A stretch of 64,000 nucleotides of DNA from Vibrio sp. 10N.286.49.B1 (GTDB lineage Bacteria; Pseudomonadota; Gammaproteobacteria; Enterobacterales; Vibrionaceae), in the NCBI RefSeq assembly GCF_002873335.1, contig NZ_MCUW01000020.1, positions 1 through 64,000 of the forward strand, in the 5' to 3' direction. The notes under the pieces are model-generated. The model did no database searches and had not been told where the DNA came from. It saw only the letters and a program-made list of their open reading frames with translations. Shown piece by piece: positions 48,658-57,136 of this stretch (within the stretch, counting starts at the first letter, position 1; each line of letters begins with the position of its first letter). A program made the translations under genes and the position numbers.

Positions 48658-49089
48658 ATGAACAAATACTTAGTGATAACAATGTTAATGGCAACCTCTT
48701 CTTATTCAGTTGCTGAAGGCACCGGTGGTGATATTATAGACCCATCATCAAAACTAATATTTTCCTACAAAAATGTAACGCAAGATGTCGCACAACAAGA
48801 GTTAACGCACTGCCAAGGTCTTGCCAACACAACACAAGAGGAAGTAACCAGCAATAAAGGGTCAGGTGCTCGAGGGTTGTTGAAAGGTGCGGCGACAGGG
48901 GCTGCTGTTGGTGCTATTTCAGGTGGCAGTGGTTCTGATGGCGCCAAAGTGGGGGCTGCTGGTGGCTTAGTGGTTGGTAGAGTTCGTGGCAACAACCAAC
49001 AGTCTTCTCAACAAAAAACAAATTTGGATAACTACAAAACGGTTATGCGTAATTGTATGGTGAACCGCCAGTATGTGTCGTTAAACTGA
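48658..49089 (+). CDS. Glycine-zipper exported protein
   Basis: This 143-aa protein from ATG 48658 has a signal peptide (about 1-20, ending SYSVA) and a glycine-zipper region (LLKGAATGAAVGAISGGSGS, then DGAKVGAAGGLVVG; about residues 75-110) like those in YMGG-type outer-membrane-associated proteins. Two cysteines outside the zipper (HCQG and RNCM) could form a disulfide. The function is unknown. Confidence 0.7.
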   Translation: MNKYLVITMLMATSSYSVAEGTGGDIIDPSSKLIFSYKNVTQDVAQQELTHCQGLANTTQEEVTSNKGSGARGLLKGAATGAAVGAISGGSGSDGAKVGAAGGLVVGRVRGNNQQSSQQKTNLDNYKTVMRNCMVNRQYVSLN

Positions 49090-49098
49090 TCTGAAACG

Positions 49099-49878
49099 TT
49101 AATGCCCAATACCAAAGCCATTACGAAGGGCAAATTGAATAAGTTCTGCATGGCTTTTTAGGCTGAGTACGTCGATCATTCGGTATTTATGAGATTCGAT
49201 CGTACGTGGGCTTAAGAATAATGCATCGGCACATTGCTTAGCACTGTAACCCTTGGCCAATAACTCTAGTACCGAGCATTGCTTTTTACTTAATAAAAGC
49301 AATTTTTCGCTATCGTTGATAGCCGTTTCAGCACCTTTGTTTAAGCTGCGTGCGATGATAGAGTGTTGCCAATAACAAAGCCAAGTATCTGAGATGATCT
49401 TTAATCGTCTGAAGTCTTTGTCACTCAATCCATTAGCGGGCTCTCCAAACTGAGTAAATGCCAGCGCTCCCCACACCTCCCCAAACAGCTCCAATCGAAT
49501 AATGCCATGCCAACGTCCTCCTTGAGAGTAGAGTAGTTTTAACGGTGTAATAGGCGATGTTCTCAGGGCTTGATGGTCGAAGCTTTGCCAGATGGACTTC
49601 GATTTTAAAAGGTCTATGTAGTTAATGTAGTTACCACTTGCAAAAAGGACTTTATCTAACGTTAGATTAGGTGTTTTTGCCACTGACATTGTTCGCTCAT
49701 CGTTCAACAGCAGCATTGAGTTAGGAAACAATGTCAGCCGATCCAGCTGGAACCAATCAAGAACCTGTCTGGTGACAACATCAAAGGTATCTTCAAAATG
49801 AACGGGTTGGCTTCCTGACAATGCGACGGATTGACTCATTAACAAAGTTTCAAAGCTCTCGCTTGATTGAGATGTCAT
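49099..49878 (-). CDS. LuxR-type regulator with GAF-like sensory domain
   Basis: This 259-aa protein has a C-terminal LuxR/NarL helix-turn-helix (SKKQCSVLELLAKGYSAKQC, then ADALFLSPRTIESHKYRMID; residues 197-236) and an N-terminal domain (about 20-170) with a GAF-like pattern. It lacks a receiver, so it is not a response regulator, and I see no clear acyl-homoserine-lactone-binding signature. Its 3' end faces the glycine-zipper gene. Confidence 0.78.
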   Translation of the reverse strand: MTSQSSESFETLLMSQSVALSGSQPVHFEDTFDVVTRQVLDWFQLDRLTLFPNSMLLLNDERTMSVAKTPNLTLDKVLFASGNYINYIDLLKSKSIWQSFDHQALRTSPITPLKLLYSQGGRWHGIIRLELFGEVWGALAFTQFGEPANGLSDKDFRRLKIISDTWLCYWQHSIIARSLNKGAETAINDSEKLLLLSKKQCSVLELLAKGYSAKQCADALFLSPRTIESHKYRMIDVLSLKSHAELIQFALRNGFGIGH

Positions 49879-49980
49879 AAGCGATCTCTTGTGACGACGT
49901 GATATGATTTAAGCTAACGCTAACAAACGGTTATTGTCAACAATGTGATGAAAACTATCCTTGTCTTCATTCCTTTAAAG

Positions 49981-50025
49981 CCCCAAGATGGCAGTCAATC
50001 ACTTATAGTAACCGCTCTCTTGGGG
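49981..50025 (-). terminator. Probable terminator of the HlyD operon
   Basis: CCCCAAGA (49981-49988) pairs with TCTTGGGG (50018-50025), with some inner pairing. On the minus strand it is followed by CTTTAAAGG. It is 27 bases past the HlyD-type stop. Confidence 0.45.
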
Positions 50026-50051
50026 GGGAATAGGCGACTTATGAGAGACGC

Positions 50052-51041
50052 TTACATGGCGTTTAAATAAGACTTGTAAGAGTGAAGTCGAACCGTTGCA
50101 GCGCCAATGACATCGATGAAACCAAAGAATGCATGCGGCTTGGTTGCGGCGATCCATGCTGATCCGGTAGCACCAATAGGAATCACCTTTCCGTCTGGTT
50201 CGATTATTTCAAGTACCACCGTTCGTCCATGCGTACTTGTATTAGCACCGACGTGTTGACGTACGCTTTGTGGGCCTTGAAGCGGTGAAATTGATGACTC
50301 TCCCGTTCCTGCGGTAAAGCTATGCACGCGTGCTCTAAAGACTTCGCCTGGATACGCATCGACATAAAACTCAGCAAACTGACCAGGCTTCACATAACGA
50401 AAAGTCTGGTCTGGGATGCGCATTTCTAAGAATTTACGCGACGTATCATAGATATGCATATTACCCACTCGACTTCCGTCTGCCACGTTGACGACCGCGA
50501 CTTGACCATCAAAGGGCGCTCGTACCGTTTTACGCTCTTGTTCAAATTGAACGCGATCGTAGTCGGCATGCAGAGAAGCGAGAGTGGACTCTGAGATTCT
50601 TAGTTGTGAGTGATAGTTTTCTACATCGCGTTCTTTAAAGATTTCTGGCGATGTTTTAGCGCGATGTAAATCACGCTTCATTTGCGCTATCGATTCTTCT
50701 TGGGTAACGATCGATGCTCGTATTTTCTCGAGGTCGGCATACGATGTCGTGTCTATTAGCGTGTAAATAACATCGCCTTTTTTAACCACTTGGTTATGGT
50801 CGACGTGTATTTTGTCAATCTGTTCGCGCAACAAAGGGGATAGTACAGAATGTGGCGCTTTGATTGTAGAAGAGTACGTTAGGTCTACCGGTGCCCAAAG
50901 ACGGGATAATACCCCCAAGATAATGAGAATAAACGCACCGCCTGAGACAATCCAAAACCCGCTTTTTAGCGTCCATTTAATGGCTCCTGTCGAAACAAGG
51001 ATCCACATGATAAGGATGTAAGGGATCATGACTTCTTTCAT
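50052..51041 (-). CDS. HlyD/EmrA-family membrane fusion protein
   Basis: From ATG 51041 (329 aa, GGAGG upstream) the protein has two N-terminal hydrophobic segments (residues 5-20 and 27-47). A lipoyl-like half (LREQIDKIHVDHNQVVKKGD), a short coiled coil (about 95-160), and the second lipoyl half with VRAPFDGQVAVVNVADGSRV follow. The layout resembles YiaV/YibH-type proteins that pair with a small membrane protein rather than a known pump. It overlaps the stop of the upstream membrane-protein gene (ATGA). A longer frame to 51209 is only an overlap artefact. Confidence 0.82.
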   Translation of the reverse strand: MKEVMIPYILIMWILVSTGAIKWTLKSGFWIVSGGAFILIILGVLSRLWAPVDLTYSSTIKAPHSVLSPLLREQIDKIHVDHNQVVKKGDVIYTLIDTTSYADLEKIRASIVTQEESIAQMKRDLHRAKTSPEIFKERDVENYHSQLRISESTLASLHADYDRVQFEQERKTVRAPFDGQVAVVNVADGSRVGNMHIYDTSRKFLEMRIPDQTFRYVKPGQFAEFYVDAYPGEVFRARVHSFTAGTGESSISPLQGPQSVRQHVGANTSTHGRTVVLEIIEPDGKVIPIGATGSAWIAATKPHAFFGFIDVIGAATVRLHSYKSYLNAM

Positions 51042-51550
51042 GACTTGGCCTCCGAGCTTTCGATGTGGTTGTTGAACGCTGAGGTAGTCGATGATGACCC
51101 TCGGCTGTTTCCAATCACTCGACTGATGGAAGCACCAATGTGTTCCCAATTGGCAAAGGCGATGATGATGGCCAGTACCCACCACGCTTTGTGCACAAAT
51201 AGCCCACACAGGGAGAGGGCAAACACGAGCTGGATGTGAGAACTCTTCTTCTCATGCGCCTTATGCACAGCGACTTCATGAACTCGCCAAAGTAAATAGA
51301 TAACAAAAGCGGCAAGCGCAATGGTCACAGAAAACAAATAGCCACTAAAATACTCTGAATTAAAGATCATCATCATGGCGTCATTAGGTGTATTGGTAAA
51401 AGAGCCCATATCAACGTCTTTTGAGTTGATCGTGCCCATTGGCGCTAACAGGTAAGCACCTAGAAACATGGTTAGCATAAATACTGTAAATTTAATCAGT
51501 ACCTTGGCGATCACCATGATTATACGCATAATATTTTTTATCGCGTTCAT
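51038..51550 (-). CDS. Small inner-membrane protein coupled to the HlyD-type gene
   Basis: This 170-aa protein from ATG 51550 has four hydrophobic segments (about 5-35, 64-86, 104-118 and 120-135) and a Ser-rich C-terminus (NSRGSSSTTSAFNNHIESSE). It resembles small partners of YiaV/YibH-type fusion proteins by size and position, but I do not see the DUF3302 signature with certainty. An upstream frame to 51595 lacks a good ribosome-binding site. Confidence 0.65.
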   Translation of the reverse strand: MNAIKNIMRIIMVIAKVLIKFTVFMLTMFLGAYLLAPMGTINSKDVDMGSFTNTPNDAMMMIFNSEYFSGYLFSVTIALAAFVIYLLWRVHEVAVHKAHEKKSSHIQLVFALSLCGLFVHKAWWVLAIIIAFANWEHIGASISRVIGNSRGSSSTTSAFNNHIESSEAKS

Positions 51551-51678
51551 AGTTGTCTCTATTTTTGATTGAATAATGGTCACTGTATTAACCATTTATT
51601 GCTACCTGAGGGATATCGTATTGTCCACTTCACGATGTCCACTCGATATAGTTAGCCTGATTACAGCGAAGCGCTCGC

Positions 51679-51706
51679 TAAAAAGCCGCTAACAGGGTTA
51701 GCGGCT
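51679..51706 (-). terminator. Strong terminator of the arylsulfatase gene
   Basis: AGCCGCTAAC (51684-51693) pairs perfectly with GTTAGCGGCT (51697-51706) around AGG. On the minus strand it is followed by TTTTTAGCG. It lies 28 bases past the sulfatase stop. Confidence 0.9.
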
Positions 51707-51733
51707 CAGACATAGGTGTATCAATACATTGGC

Positions 51734-53299
51734 TTACTTAAGAACTTGTTGGCTAACTTGTTCCAATTGTTGGAGTTTGCCTTGAAGCATGTAAGTATTT
51801 TGGTTGAAGTTACCTGGGTTTAGCACTTGGCTATTTTGCATTGGGTAACCTGGCAACGTTGCCATGAAGTCTTGAACTTTGCCGCCTACTGGTACAAACA
51901 ACCACATGTTGTCAGCCATCCAACGTAGGTACATACCTGATTCATGAGGTGCTTTCTCAAATGGGTCAGCACGTAGATGTACTACTTGAGGCCAGTTAGT
52001 TTGGAAGCGAACTGCATCAACAATGTTACCTTCTAGGACAGCGAATGAGATTTTGAAGTCGTTCCAACGTACGGCGTTCAATTCAGCATTAGCAGAGAAG
52101 TACAGCATTGAATCACGAGGACCTTCTTCCGTTTTACCTTCAAAGAAAGGTAGGAAGTTGTAGCCATCTAAGTGTACACGCCAGTTTTTGTTGTTGTACG
52201 TAGCACCTTTATCCGACGCTAGCTTCTCAACAACTTTGTCATCACCTGCCGCTGCTAAAAGCGTTGGAATCCAATCTTGGTGAGCCATGATGTCGTTAAT
52301 CTTAGAACCTGGTTCAATGACACCAGGCCAGCGAACGAGTTGAGGTACACGCATACCGCCTTCGAATGTTGTTCCTTTCTCACCGTGGAATGGCGTTGCG
52401 CCGCCATCTGGCCAAGAAACCGTTTCAGCACCGTTATCAGTAGAGTAAATAACGATGGTGTTGTCAGCGATGCCTAGATCATCAAGTTTATCAAGCAAGA
52501 TACCAACGTGGTCATCGTGCTCTAGCATGCCATCTGCGTAGATACTGATGCCAGATTTACCTTGGTATTTTTCTTGTAAGCGCGTCCAAACGTGCATACG
52601 AGTGGTGTTGTGCCAAATGAAGAATGGTTTGTCAGCTTTCACTGCTTTTTCCATAAAGGCTAAAGACTCTTCTAGGAATTCCTCATCGGCATTTTCCATA
52701 CGCTTACGTGTCATTGGTCCGGTATCTTCAATCTTGCCATCGGCAGTAGATTTGATTACACCACGAGGGCCGAAGTTCTTACGGAACTCAGGGTCTTTCG
52801 GGTAGTAGTATGTCTCTGGCTCTTCTTCCGCGTTCAGGTGATAAAGGTTGCCAAAAAATTGATCAAAACCGTGGTTGGTTGGCAAGTGTTTGTCTTGGTC
52901 ACCCATATGGTTTTTACCAAACTGGGCTGTCATGTAGCCTTGCTCTTTTAGCAAGTCCGCGATGGTTGGCGCCCAATCAGGAATACCGTGGTCAGAGCCA
53001 GGCATACCGATCGTCAATAGGCCGGTACGGAAAGGTTCTTGACCCGTCAAAAATGCAGCACGACCTGCAGTACAAGATTGTTGACCATAGTGGTCAGTGA
53101 ACAATGCACCTTCGTTTGCGATACGGTCAATGTTCGGTGTTTGATAGCCCATCATGCCATTGTTATAAGCGCTGATATTGTAGATACCAATATCATCACC
53201 CCAGATAGCAAGAATATTTGGTTGCTCTGCGGCAACTGCTGCGCCAGAAGCGGCGAGTAAACCGACGCCAATAGCTGCTTTATTAATACGGGTCGTCAT
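51734..53299 (-). CDS. Arylsulfatase (formylglycine-dependent, S1 family)
   Basis: The 521-aa exported hydrolase has a signal peptide (1-23, ending AAVAA) and a PNILAIWGDDIG start that provides metal ligands. The maturation motif CTAGR (C76 to R80) fits C-x-A-x-R, so C76 must be converted to formylglycine. Further family features are GKNHMGD, the second metal site TDNGAETVSWPDG, and THPT-like HGEKGTTFEGGMRVP. The cysteine-type motif matches the anSME gene encoded at 62409. It would remove sulfate from an ester, perhaps a marine sulfated glycan or aryl compound. It is divergent from the MoxR operon, with 175 bases between them. Confidence 0.93.
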   Translation of the reverse strand: MTTRINKAAIGVGLLAASGAAVAAEQPNILAIWGDDIGIYNISAYNNGMMGYQTPNIDRIANEGALFTDHYGQQSCTAGRAAFLTGQEPFRTGLLTIGMPGSDHGIPDWAPTIADLLKEQGYMTAQFGKNHMGDQDKHLPTNHGFDQFFGNLYHLNAEEEPETYYYPKDPEFRKNFGPRGVIKSTADGKIEDTGPMTRKRMENADEEFLEESLAFMEKAVKADKPFFIWHNTTRMHVWTRLQEKYQGKSGISIYADGMLEHDDHVGILLDKLDDLGIADNTIVIYSTDNGAETVSWPDGGATPFHGEKGTTFEGGMRVPQLVRWPGVIEPGSKINDIMAHQDWIPTLLAAAGDDKVVEKLASDKGATYNNKNWRVHLDGYNFLPFFEGKTEEGPRDSMLYFSANAELNAVRWNDFKISFAVLEGNIVDAVRFQTNWPQVVHLRADPFEKAPHESGMYLRWMADNMWLFVPVGGKVQDFMATLPGYPMQNSQVLNPGNFNQNTYMLQGKLQQLEQVSQQVLK

Positions 53300-53408
53300 A
53301 GGGACTCCAATTGTTTTTTTTTGTGATTGGAAATTAAGACGTTATTTGTGTGGAACGTCCTGTTGGCGACTAAACTAATCTTAATATTTGCAAGCGTCAG
53401 TTTATAGT

Positions 53409-53432
53409 GACTATAACCAAAGGTTATGAGTC
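53409..53432. promoter_or_regulatory. LysR-type dyad between sulfatase and moxR operon
   Basis: ATAACC-AAA-GGTTAT (53413-53427) is a perfect dyad with a T-N11-A core (T 53414, A 53426). It extends outward to GACT and AGTC with one base of asymmetry. A second overlapping palindrome TATAGTGACTATA covers 53403-53415. It lies about 45 bases before the moxR start and 110 before the sulfatase start. It is a candidate site for the LysR regulator at 60265. Confidence 0.5.
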
Positions 53433-53474
53433 GCTTAGGTATTATCAGAACACTCCAATTCGATGAGATAACAC

Positions 53475-54461
53475 ATGAATCCAGCACAACAGAAAATCGG
53501 CGAACTTATCACCCGTATTGAGCAAGATGTCGTGGGTCAACACCACGTTGTGAAGGCTTTAGTGCTGGGGCTGCTAACGAATGGACACATATTATTAGAA
53601 GGATTGCCGGGGACAGCGAAAACACGTTCGGTAAAAGCGTTAGCGAATACGCTAAATGCAGATTTTGGTCGTATTCAATTTACGCCAGATCTATTACCTT
53701 CAGATGTGACGGGTACTGAAATTTATCAAGAATTTGAAGGCAAGCCTCAACTCACATTTCAGCGTGGTCCCATTTTCAATAACATCGTGTTAGCAGATGA
53801 AATTAACCGCGCTCCGGCTAAGGTTCAGGCAGCGTTGCTAGAGGCCATGGCGGAGTCAACGGTCACGGTTGGTGAACAAACACACGTTCTTCCTGAGCTA
53901 TTTATGGTCCTTGCGACCCAAAACCCAGTGGAACAAGAGGGAACGTATCCATTACCAGAAGCACAAATGGACCGTTTCATCATGAAAGTGGATGTGGACT
54001 ACCCAGAAGACGATGCTGAGTTAGCGATTATTCGACTCGTCAGGGCTGAAGAAGAACAAACCAGCAAGCCAGAGCACGATGATGGACAGGTATTGACTAT
54101 TGACCCGGCCGTTATCCTTCAAGCCCGTCGCGAGCTTCCAAGTATTGTTGTCTCCGAACTTGTGGAGCGATACATTGTCTCGCTGGTGATGGCGACGAGA
54201 AAACCAGAGCGATACGCAGACACTAAATTGGCTGATTGGATTGCGGTTGGCGCCAGCCCCAGAGCATCAATCGCGCTCGACAAATGCGCACGAGCCAATG
54301 CGTGGCTAGAAGGGCGGGATTATGTTCTTCCTGATGACGTCAGAGCAATGGCCTCTATGGTTTTAGGGCACCGCTTTAGCTTGTCTTATGATGCGTTAGC
54401 CGATGGAATTACCCACCAAACGGTTGTGGACACGTTGCTTGATTCTGTCGAAATTGGCTAA
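53475..54461 (+). CDS. MoxR-type AAA+ ATPase
   Basis: This 328-aa chaperone-like ATPase has Walker A GLPGTAKT (43-50), Walker B IVLADEINRAP (D108, E109), sensor 1 LATQNPVEQ and sensor 2 GASPRAS. MoxR proteins assist maturation or metal loading of other proteins together with VWA partners. It heads a six-gene operon with DUF58, DUF4381, two VWA proteins and BatD, all in the same direction with short overlaps. Confidence 0.94.
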   Translation: MNPAQQKIGELITRIEQDVVGQHHVVKALVLGLLTNGHILLEGLPGTAKTRSVKALANTLNADFGRIQFTPDLLPSDVTGTEIYQEFEGKPQLTFQRGPIFNNIVLADEINRAPAKVQAALLEAMAESTVTVGEQTHVLPELFMVLATQNPVEQEGTYPLPEAQMDRFIMKVDVDYPEDDAELAIIRLVRAEEEQTSKPEHDDGQVLTIDPAVILQARRELPSIVVSELVERYIVSLVMATRKPERYADTKLADWIAVGASPRASIALDKCARANAWLEGRDYVLPDDVRAMASMVLGHRFSLSYDALADGITHQTVVDTLLDSVEIG

Positions 54462-54475
54462 AAGGGGCGTTCAAT

Positions 54476-55438
54476 ATGATGATCCCACCAACCCCGCCAG
54501 TACCACAGAGCATCGACACAAGAATCCATTGTGATTATGCACAACTCGTGCGCTTGCAATCACAGTCTCAATCCTTCCACTTGTTGCCAAACTTGAAAGC
54601 GGGCAGTGCCTTATCGGGACGGCATCATTCCCTTTTTCGGGGACGAGGGTTGAATTTCGAAGAGTTGCGCCATTACCAACTGGGTGATGATATTCGGAAC
54701 TTGGACTGGAAAGTGACCATGCGAACCGGTAAACCTCATGTGCGTACGTACACGGAGGAGAAAGACCGCGACGTCATGATCGTTGTCGATCAACGTAGTG
54801 CCATGTTTTTTTCGTCGGTTGAAGTGATGAAGTCAGTCGTTGCAGCAGAAATCGCCGCGTTATGCGCATGGCGCGTGCTCAAAGACAGCGATCGGGTAGG
54901 TTTTTTGATTGCCGATCATCGTGCGTTGAGTTGGAGCAAATCGAAGCGTTCACAAAATGATGTCCTTGCTCAACTGAAAAAGCTGGCGAAAGCAAACCAA
55001 GAACTGAGTGTGTCGACTGTGGATCAAAATGGCACCAGTTTTGACGATATCGTTCAATTATTGCTTCGCTTAAAGTTGAGGTCTACCACGCTTATTATTA
55101 TCAGTGATTGGAGTGATGCTAGCGAGCAAAATCTGTCTCACTTGACCCGAATGCAGCAGCATAACGATGTGCTTGCGATCATGGTTTCAGACCATTTAGA
55201 GCAACAACTTCCCAGCGACATGTCTGAACATGGTTGGGTCATGGGAAATGGGCAGCAGCAACTTAGTATTCAAAATGAGTCGATGTTGGCTTCTGTGAAC
55301 CGTCAGCTCACTCTCAATATAGAATCTAAGCGTGAGCAGCTCTCGAAATTGATGCGCCGGAATCGTATTCCTCTTGTGGAAGTCGATACGTCTGGCACAC
55401 ATTTGGCGCAGTTTAAGAAAATGATAGGGGGTAGTTGA
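54476..55438 (+). CDS. DUF58 domain protein, MoxR partner
   Basis: This 320-aa protein has the DUF58 signature near residue 50-85 (GSALSGRHHSLFRGRGLNFE and LRHYQLGDDIRNLDWKVT), followed by a VWA-like part with a degenerate metal site (DVMIVVDQRSAMFF). It is soluble. DUF58 proteins regularly follow moxR, and physical partnership is inferred from that. Confidence 0.9.
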   Translation: MMIPPTPPVPQSIDTRIHCDYAQLVRLQSQSQSFHLLPNLKAGSALSGRHHSLFRGRGLNFEELRHYQLGDDIRNLDWKVTMRTGKPHVRTYTEEKDRDVMIVVDQRSAMFFSSVEVMKSVVAAEIAALCAWRVLKDSDRVGFLIADHRALSWSKSKRSQNDVLAQLKKLAKANQELSVSTVDQNGTSFDDIVQLLLRLKLRSTTLIIISDWSDASEQNLSHLTRMQQHNDVLAIMVSDHLEQQLPSDMSEHGWVMGNGQQQLSIQNESMLASVNRQLTLNIESKREQLSKLMRRNRIPLVEVDTSGTHLAQFKKMIGGS

Positions 55439-55947
55439 TGACTGAGCATCGGCCTCCCAGTACGTACATTTTACGCGAACTTATTGATATCGATGTACCA
55501 GTGCCCGTGAGCTGGGTACCTCAAACCGTAGGATGGAAAATAGTCGCCGCTTTACTGTTTGCGCTTCTAATGTGGGCGGGGTATCGCTGGATAAAGCGCT
55601 GGTGGAACAATCGTTATCGAAACGAAGCCATTCATGAGTTGGTTCGTATTAACTTGAGCAGTTCTCTCGCAGAATACCACCTCTTTTTAGTGACGAAAAC
55701 GGTGTTGCGCTACTTAGATTCAAGATTGGCTAACGCTTTTGGGCAGCAGTTCTTATGTGCTTTAGACGACTTTGGCTCATCTAAGACGAGGCCACTGTCG
55801 ACCGAACTCGGTGTGGCTTGGATGGATAGCTTAGTCACCCCAAATTTTGAATTATCTCTCGAACAGAAACAAGCATTGGTGACAGAGTTAACCTTATGGA
55901 TTAAGCATCATCAGTCCGGAGGTGACCATGTCGTTAGCGAGTTTTGA
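55438..55947 (+). CDS. DUF4381 membrane protein of the MoxR operon
   Basis: This 169-aa protein starts RELIDIDVPVPVSWVPQTVGW, has one membrane helix (about 30-52) and a cytoplasmic helical remainder (LVRINLSSSLAEYHLFLVTK), as in DUF4381. The ATG at 55438 sits on the DUF58 stop (TGATG), with a G-rich ribosome-binding site. TTG 55435 would add one residue. Confidence 0.88.
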   Translation: MTEHRPPSTYILRELIDIDVPVPVSWVPQTVGWKIVAALLFALLMWAGYRWIKRWWNNRYRNEAIHELVRINLSSSLAEYHLFLVTKTVLRYLDSRLANAFGQQFLCALDDFGSSKTRPLSTELGVAWMDSLVTPNFELSLEQKQALVTELTLWIKHHQSGGDHVVSEF

Positions 55948-57136
55948 ATTGCTTAACATCGAAGTCGGTAATATGCAGCTCAGTAGTTTGGAGTTTATTC
56001 ACCCGATGTGGTTGCTGGCTCTGCCATTGCCATGGCTTATTTATAAATTAATTCCTGCGTACCGTACAAAGAAGCAAGCCACAAAAGTCCCGTTTTTTAG
56101 CGTGTTAGTTGAAGCTATTGGTGAGCCGCCTAGTGATGGTGCACATCAATTAAAAGCACGCTGGTGGCAGCGCTTTGTGTTAATCAGCGGTTGGCTGTTA
56201 GTGATTTTGGCACTGACGAAACCGATGGTGTTGGGCGAACCACAAACACGCGAACGCTATGGACGAGATATTATGGTCGTACTTGACCTTTCTGGCTCAA
56301 TGGCAGAGAAAGACTTCGTTTCTTCAAGTGGTAAGAGTGTCAATCGCCTCGACGCGGCCAAACAAGTGCTTAATGAGTTTGTTGATCAGCGAGAAAGCGA
56401 TCGGTTAGGCATGATCTTGTTTGGTGACGCTGCATTTGTTCAAGCCCCGTTTACCGCTGACCATACAGTTTGGAAGGCGTTGCTATCAGAAACTGAGGTG
56501 GCGATGGCAGGCCCGAGTACGTTACTTGGTGATGTTATTGGCTTGGCTATCAAAATGTTTGAGATTCAAGCCCCTGGATCTAACGCGGCAGAGCATAATG
56601 CTAGAGAAAAAGTGGTCATCGTGCTGACTGATGGCAATGATACCGGCAGTTTTGTTGCTCCGATTGACGCGGCTAAGGTTGCCGCCGTCAAAGGTGTCCG
56701 CATTCACATGATAGCAATGGGTAATCCACAAACGGTGGGAGAACAAGCGCTGGATATGGACACCATCAATCGAGTCGCAAGTGAAACGGGTGGGGAATCG
56801 TTTGAGGCGCTCGATCGTGATGCTTTACTGCGGGCATATCAAGTCATCTCTGATCTCGAACCCACGCTGTACGAAAGTACGACTTATCGTCCTAAGCAGA
56901 GCCTTCATCATTATTTGGTGTCACTGGTTATTATTATTGTTTTGTTGGCATTCGTTATTGCTAGCATTCTTCGTGTCTTGACGAAAAAGACGACACCGCG
57001 CGTTAAGGCTGATACTCAAATTGAAGCGCATACTCAAGTAAGAGCTAATGCACCAGCGGGAATGAGTATATCTGCAGGAGCGAGTGCAGATGTCACTGAT
57101 AGTACGAATGATCAATCGGAGAAGAATCATGATTGA
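55928..57136 (+). CDS. VWA-domain membrane protein, BatA-like
   Basis: This 402-aa protein begins at ATG 55928, five bases after GGAGG; the GTG at 55922 is part of that site. Two N-terminal hydrophobic segments (about 22-42 and 75-95) frame the batA N-terminal domain. The VWA domain (about 110-300) has an intact MIDAS site DLSGS, the Thr in DAAFVQAPFT, and LTDGND. One C-terminal helix (about 330-352) and a variable Ala/Thr-rich tail follow. It overlaps DUF4381 by 20 bases. Confidence 0.9.
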   Translation: MSLASFELLNIEVGNMQLSSLEFIHPMWLLALPLPWLIYKLIPAYRTKKQATKVPFFSVLVEAIGEPPSDGAHQLKARWWQRFVLISGWLLVILALTKPMVLGEPQTRERYGRDIMVVLDLSGSMAEKDFVSSSGKSVNRLDAAKQVLNEFVDQRESDRLGMILFGDAAFVQAPFTADHTVWKALLSETEVAMAGPSTLLGDVIGLAIKMFEIQAPGSNAAEHNAREKVVIVLTDGNDTGSFVAPIDAAKVAAVKGVRIHMIAMGNPQTVGEQALDMDTINRVASETGGESFEALDRDALLRAYQVISDLEPTLYESTTYRPKQSLHHYLVSLVIIIVLLAFVIASILRVLTKKTTPRVKADTQIEAHTQVRANAPAGMSISAGASADVTDSTNDQSEKNHD

